Positions 61,042 through 64,000 of a stretch of DNA of 64,000 bases are shown here, piece by piece (position 1 is the first letter of the stretch; the number at the start of each line of letters is the position of its first letter). Both the position numbers and the translations under genes were made by a program. The notes beneath the pieces are model-generated. The model was not told the DNA's origin. It saw nothing but the letters and a program-made list of their open reading frames with translations, and did no database searches. Source of the DNA: Bacteroidales bacterium (lineage in GTDB: Bacteria > Bacteroidota > Bacteroidia > Bacteroidales > UBA932); contig JAFUFS010000004.1 of NCBI GenBank assembly GCA_017469745.1, forward strand, positions 1 to 64,000. Direction: 5' to 3'.

Positions 61042-62100
61042 ATGAAGACAAGATCACTTATCGTAGCAGTTGCTGTGGCTTTGATGGCCGTGGCCTGCGC
61101 ACCTAAGGTGTCCGACAAGACTGCCATTACCGGCGATCTCGGAGCAAATGCTCCTGAAAGCGTTGAGATTTCCCTCAAGGAAGCCAACGTCATGCTCAAC
61201 GTCCCTGTCACTGGCGGCAAATTCACAGCAGAGATTCCTGCCTGCCAGACCGGCATAGCCCGCATCAAGGCCGGTAACCTCGTGAGCAACTTCGTTTCTG
61301 ATGGTACCCCCCTCACAGTCTCCATGGCTGACGACATGTCCCTGAACATCACTTCCAAGTACCCGAAGATCTCTGCACAGACCGGTTATGCAATCTTGCA
61401 GAAGGGTTTGCTCGACCTTCAGAAGAACTACCAGCCCAAGATCCAGGCTGCTGTCAGTGAAGAGATGGAGAACAGCGTCTACGATGCTTACCAGAAAGAT
61501 GTAAAGAAGATCTGCCTTGAGGCCCTCAAGCTCAACAAGGACAACTACGTCACCGTCTACGCCATCGATAACCTCCAGTACCTTCTCGGCAACGAGCAGA
61601 TGGATTCCGTCCTCGCTACCATCGATCCCAAGATCACTGAAGTTGCTTCCATCAAGGCCATAAGCAATGTCGTCGCCGCCAAGAAGGCCACAGCCGAAGG
61701 CATGAAGTTCACTGATTTCGAGATCGACGGTGTCAAGCTTTCCGATTTCGTCGGCAAAGGCAAGTACATGCTCGTTGATTTCTGGGCTTCCTGGTGCGGT
61801 CCGTGCAAGGCCGAGCTCCCTAACATCAAGAAGGTTTACGAGACCTATGCAGGTCCTGAATTCGATGTTCTGAGCGTTGCTGTCTGGGACAAGAAGGAAG
61901 ACACCATCAAGGGCGCCAATGACCTCGGCATCGTCTGGAACCAGATCATCGATGCCCAGAGCATTCCTACCGACATCTACGGCATCCAGGGCATTCCTCA
62001 CATCATCCTCTTCGGTCCCGACGGAACCATCGTCAAGAGGGATCTCCGCGGTTCGGCCATCGAGGCTGAGGTTGCCAAGTACGTCAAGCCCGTCAAGTAG
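61042..62100 (+). CDS. TlpA-like thiol-disulfide lipoprotein
   Basis: 352 residues. Lipoprotein signal ending ALMAVAC, an N-terminal DUF4369-like beta domain (GTLTVSMADD-type strands to about residue 95), a helical middle (LLDLQKNYQPKIQAAV), and a thioredoxin domain with CGPC in LVDFWASWCGPCKAELPNIK and the cis-Pro in GIQGIPHIILFGPDG. It acts in the periplasm, reducing protein disulfides or assisting cytochrome maturation. The frame extends upstream to 60958, but ATG 61042 starts the signal peptide. Confidence 0.92.
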   Translation: MKTRSLIVAVAVALMAVACAPKVSDKTAITGDLGANAPESVEISLKEANVMLNVPVTGGKFTAEIPACQTGIARIKAGNLVSNFVSDGTPLTVSMADDMSLNITSKYPKISAQTGYAILQKGLLDLQKNYQPKIQAAVSEEMENSVYDAYQKDVKKICLEALKLNKDNYVTVYAIDNLQYLLGNEQMDSVLATIDPKITEVASIKAISNVVAAKKATAEGMKFTDFEIDGVKLSDFVGKGKYMLVDFWASWCGPCKAELPNIKKVYETYAGPEFDVLSVAVWDKKEDTIKGANDLGIVWNQIIDAQSIPTDIYGIQGIPHIILFGPDGTIVKRDLRGSAIEAEVAKYVKPVK

Positions 62101-62102
62101 TC

Positions 62103-63923
62103 TTGGACGGTAAGAGTCTCACTGTCAGGGAAAAGATTTCCCTGTTTCCACATTCCCCGGGGGTTTATCGCTACTACGATTCCTCGGGGAAGGTGATTTA
62201 TGTGGGCAAGGCCAAGGACCTCCACAAGAGGGTGGCCCAGTACTTCGTCCCGCCGGAGAGGCTCAACATCAAGACCCGCATCCTGGTCAGCAAGATCGCG
62301 GACGCGCAGTTCTCCGTGGTCGACTCGGAAGCGGATGCCCTGCTTCTCGAAAACAACCTCATCAAGCAGTACAAGCCTCATTACAACATTCTCCTCAAGG
62401 ACTCGAAGACCTATCCCTGGATAGTCGTCACCAACGAGGAGTTCCCGAGGGTCTTCCTGACCCGCAGGGTGGACCGGAAGACGGGGACATATTACGGTCC
62501 CTACAGCTCGGTCACTCACGCCAACAACCTTCTGGAGTTCTTCAGGAAGAATTACCCTCTTCGCTCCTGCAAGCTCAAGATAACCGGCGAGGCCGTCCTT
62601 CGGGGGAAGTTCCGTCCCTGTCTTGAGATGCACATCGGCCGCTGCAAGGGTTGCTGCGTAGGAGCTGTAAGCAGGGAGGAATATTCATCATGGATAAGTG
62701 AAATCACCCGTCTCCTGAAGGGCGGGGTGAATGACATCATCCGTGAATATGAGGCCGCAATGAAGGAGGCCGCTTCCGAACTCCGCTTCGAGGATGCCCA
62801 GGTCTACAAGAACCGTATAGACGCCCTCAAGAAGCATTATTCAAAATCGATAATCTCTTCTGTCTCAGATGCTTCCTGCGACGTTTTCTCCCTCGTGTTC
62901 GACGGTTCCGAAGCCTTCGGCAACTTCCTGAGGGTGCGTGGCGGATCGGTAGTGCAGTCCCTGAACCTTGGCTTCAAGATGAACATCGAGGAGGAGCAGG
63001 CTTCCGTCCTCAGCACCTTCATCGCCGAGATCGAATCCAAGTTCGGTACCCTTGCGAAGGAGGTCATCGTGCCCTTCCTTCCCGATGTGGAGATCGATGG
63101 TGTCGAGTTCAGGATTCCTGCCAAGGGTGACAAGCTCTCGCTCCTTGAGCTGAGCGCCAAGAATGCCAGGGAATATCATTTCAACACCCTTAAGCAGAAG
63201 GAGCGTACCGATCCGGACGAGTACAAGCGCCTGGTGATGGAGGACCTGCAGAAGGCGCTGGGAATGAAAGAGCTTCCGAAACACATCGAGTGCTTCGACA
63301 ACTCCAACATTCAGGGCACCAACCCTGTGGCATCCTGCGTGGTGTTCCGTGACGGAGTTCCTTCGAAGAAAGACTACCGGAAATTCAAGATAAAGACTGT
63401 CATCGGGGCCAACGACTTCGCTTCGATGAAGGAAGTTGTGAACCGTCGCTACTCCAGGATGCTGGCTGAGGCCCCTGATGACCTTCCTCAGCTCGTGGTG
63501 ATTGACGGCGGCGAAGGCCAGCTGGAGTTCGCCCGTCAGGCCCTCGCTGAACTCGGGATCCTGGACAGGCTGATGGTAGTAGGCCTTGCGAAGAGGATGG
63601 AGCTGGTGATCCGGATCGACGATCCCTATCCTCTTTTCCTCGACCGTAATTCCCATGCCTTGAAGGTCTTGATGCAGATCCGTGATGAAGCTCACCGCTT
63701 CGGCATCACCTTCCATCGTTCACTGCGCAGCAAAGGCCAGATCCAGAGCGCCCTGCGCAGCATAAAGGGCGTCGGCGAACAAACCGAGAGCCGGCTGCTC
63801 ATGCATTACGGTTCCGTGGCGCGCATTGCTGCGGCCTCCCTCGAAGACCTCTCGACAATGGTCTCTCCGGCCCTCGCCAAGACCATCCTCGAAGAGCTGA
63901 ACAAGGAATATTCAACCACATAA
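62103..63923 (+). CDS. uvrC: Excinuclease ABC subunit C
   Basis: Makes both incisions in nucleotide excision repair. 606 residues. GIY-YIG domain (SPGVYRYYDSSGKVIYVGKA), Cys cluster region GRCKGCCVGAVSREEY, UVR segment (LRFEDAQVYKNRIDALKKH), RNase-H-like domain (HIECFDNSNIQGTNPVAS, VVIDGGEGQLEFARQAL) and C-terminal helix-hairpin-helix (LRSIKGVGEQTESRLLMHYG). No ATG is available: a TTG at 62103, directly after the tlpA-like stop, is the best start and gives the usual N-terminus. Cotranscription with the preceding gene is likely. Confidence 0.95.
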   Translation: MDGKSLTVREKISLFPHSPGVYRYYDSSGKVIYVGKAKDLHKRVAQYFVPPERLNIKTRILVSKIADAQFSVVDSEADALLLENNLIKQYKPHYNILLKDSKTYPWIVVTNEEFPRVFLTRRVDRKTGTYYGPYSSVTHANNLLEFFRKNYPLRSCKLKITGEAVLRGKFRPCLEMHIGRCKGCCVGAVSREEYSSWISEITRLLKGGVNDIIREYEAAMKEAASELRFEDAQVYKNRIDALKKHYSKSIISSVSDASCDVFSLVFDGSEAFGNFLRVRGGSVVQSLNLGFKMNIEEEQASVLSTFIAEIESKFGTLAKEVIVPFLPDVEIDGVEFRIPAKGDKLSLLELSAKNAREYHFNTLKQKERTDPDEYKRLVMEDLQKALGMKELPKHIECFDNSNIQGTNPVASCVVFRDGVPSKKDYRKFKIKTVIGANDFASMKEVVNRRYSRMLAEAPDDLPQLVVIDGGEGQLEFARQALAELGILDRLMVVGLAKRMELVIRIDDPYPLFLDRNSHALKVLMQIRDEAHRFGITFHRSLRSKGQIQSALRSIKGVGEQTESRLLMHYGSVARIAAASLEDLSTMVSPALAKTILEELNKEYSTT

Positions 63924-63925
63924 TA

Positions 63926-64000
63926 ATGAAAAGATTGACAGTACTGGCGGTTCTGGCTCTCCTGTCGGCCGTCTGCACCGGGGCCTCGGCCCAGGAAAAG
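63926..64000 (+). CDS. N-terminus of a secreted protein, truncated by window end
   Basis: 25 codons from ATG 63926: MKRLTVLAVLALLSAVCTGA then SAQEK. This is a clear type I signal peptide with an ASA-Q cleavage site. Nothing of the mature protein is visible, so no function can be given. It follows uvrC by 2 bases. Confidence 0.6.
   Translation, partial: MKRLTVLAVLALLSAVCTGASAQEK

Overview
The window reads as a chromosomal segment of a member of the Bacteroidota, most likely an uncultured gut-type Bacteroidales. Support comes from TAnnTTTG-type -7 promoter elements (several with a TTTG box 19 bases upstream), a eukaryotic-type glycyl-tRNA synthetase, menaquinone genes, many secreted lipoproteins with Bacteroidales-style signal peptides, DUF1080 and GH29 enzymes, a Bacteroidales-type TonB, and a Mpi-like serine recombinase remnant. 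Coding density is high, with about 50 genes or gene remnants. No rRNA, tRNA, CRISPR array or intact insertion sequence was recognised.

Layout. 1-15 kb: coaX and mfd (minus), ruvB, a secreted Ntn hydrolase, fumarate reductase/succinate dehydrogenase A and B without a cytochrome b gene, a serpin lipoprotein, a chimeric TPR lipoprotein, an AAA ATPase/nuclease gene broken by one amber codon, two tandem palindromes, hflX and tonB. 15-26 kb: ybeY, mnmG, ruvA, sufS and a sufE-DUF59 fusion, with two identical parS-like palindromes inside mnmG and sufS. Then comes a ribokinase / nucleoside hydrolase / phosphoesterase / ADP-ribosylglycohydrolase / fucosidase cluster. 26-34 kb: folK, a glycosidase-like pseudogene, a DUF1080 lipoprotein, glyS, a glycerol-1-phosphate dehydrogenase with a free-standing phosphohistidine domain, an M19 dipeptidase and comF. 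34.3-37.6 kb is an accessory island: a probable small RNA gene, a truncated glycosidase-like gene fused end to end with a truncated serine recombinase, and an intact AAA ATPase/PD-(D/E)XK gene held between two 57-base palindromic direct repeats. 37.6-49.8 kb: nhaA, ahcY, fabG, a GtrA / FAD-oxidoreductase / membrane glycosyltransferase / manC surface-glycan group (the oxidoreductase has a premature TGA), yraN, mutS2 and cdaA. 49.9-53.9 kb: an isolated rplC-rplD-rplW-rplB-rpsS-rplV-rpsC operon with its own promoter and terminator, lacking rpsJ in front and rplP behind. 54-64 kb: a secreted EEP hydrolase, a Gfo/Idh/MocA oxidoreductase with a HEAT-like/DUF1080 protein and a pentulose/hexulose-phosphate epimerase, menaquinone ubiE and menA, a TlpA-like lipoprotein, uvrC and the start of a secreted protein.

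Two repeat systems stand out. One is a dispersed family (core GTCATCCTGAGCGAAGCGAA and its complement) found at seven places. It lies between genes, supplies the hflX start codon and part of the mnmG stop, and sits in frame inside folK, ahcY and ubiE, much like Rickettsia palindromic elements. The other is locus-specific long palindromes with T-rich loops that accompany both copies of the AAA ATPase/nuclease family. In one case they bracket the gene as direct repeats whose first bases form its stop codon. I consider this pairing the best candidate for an undescribed system in the window.
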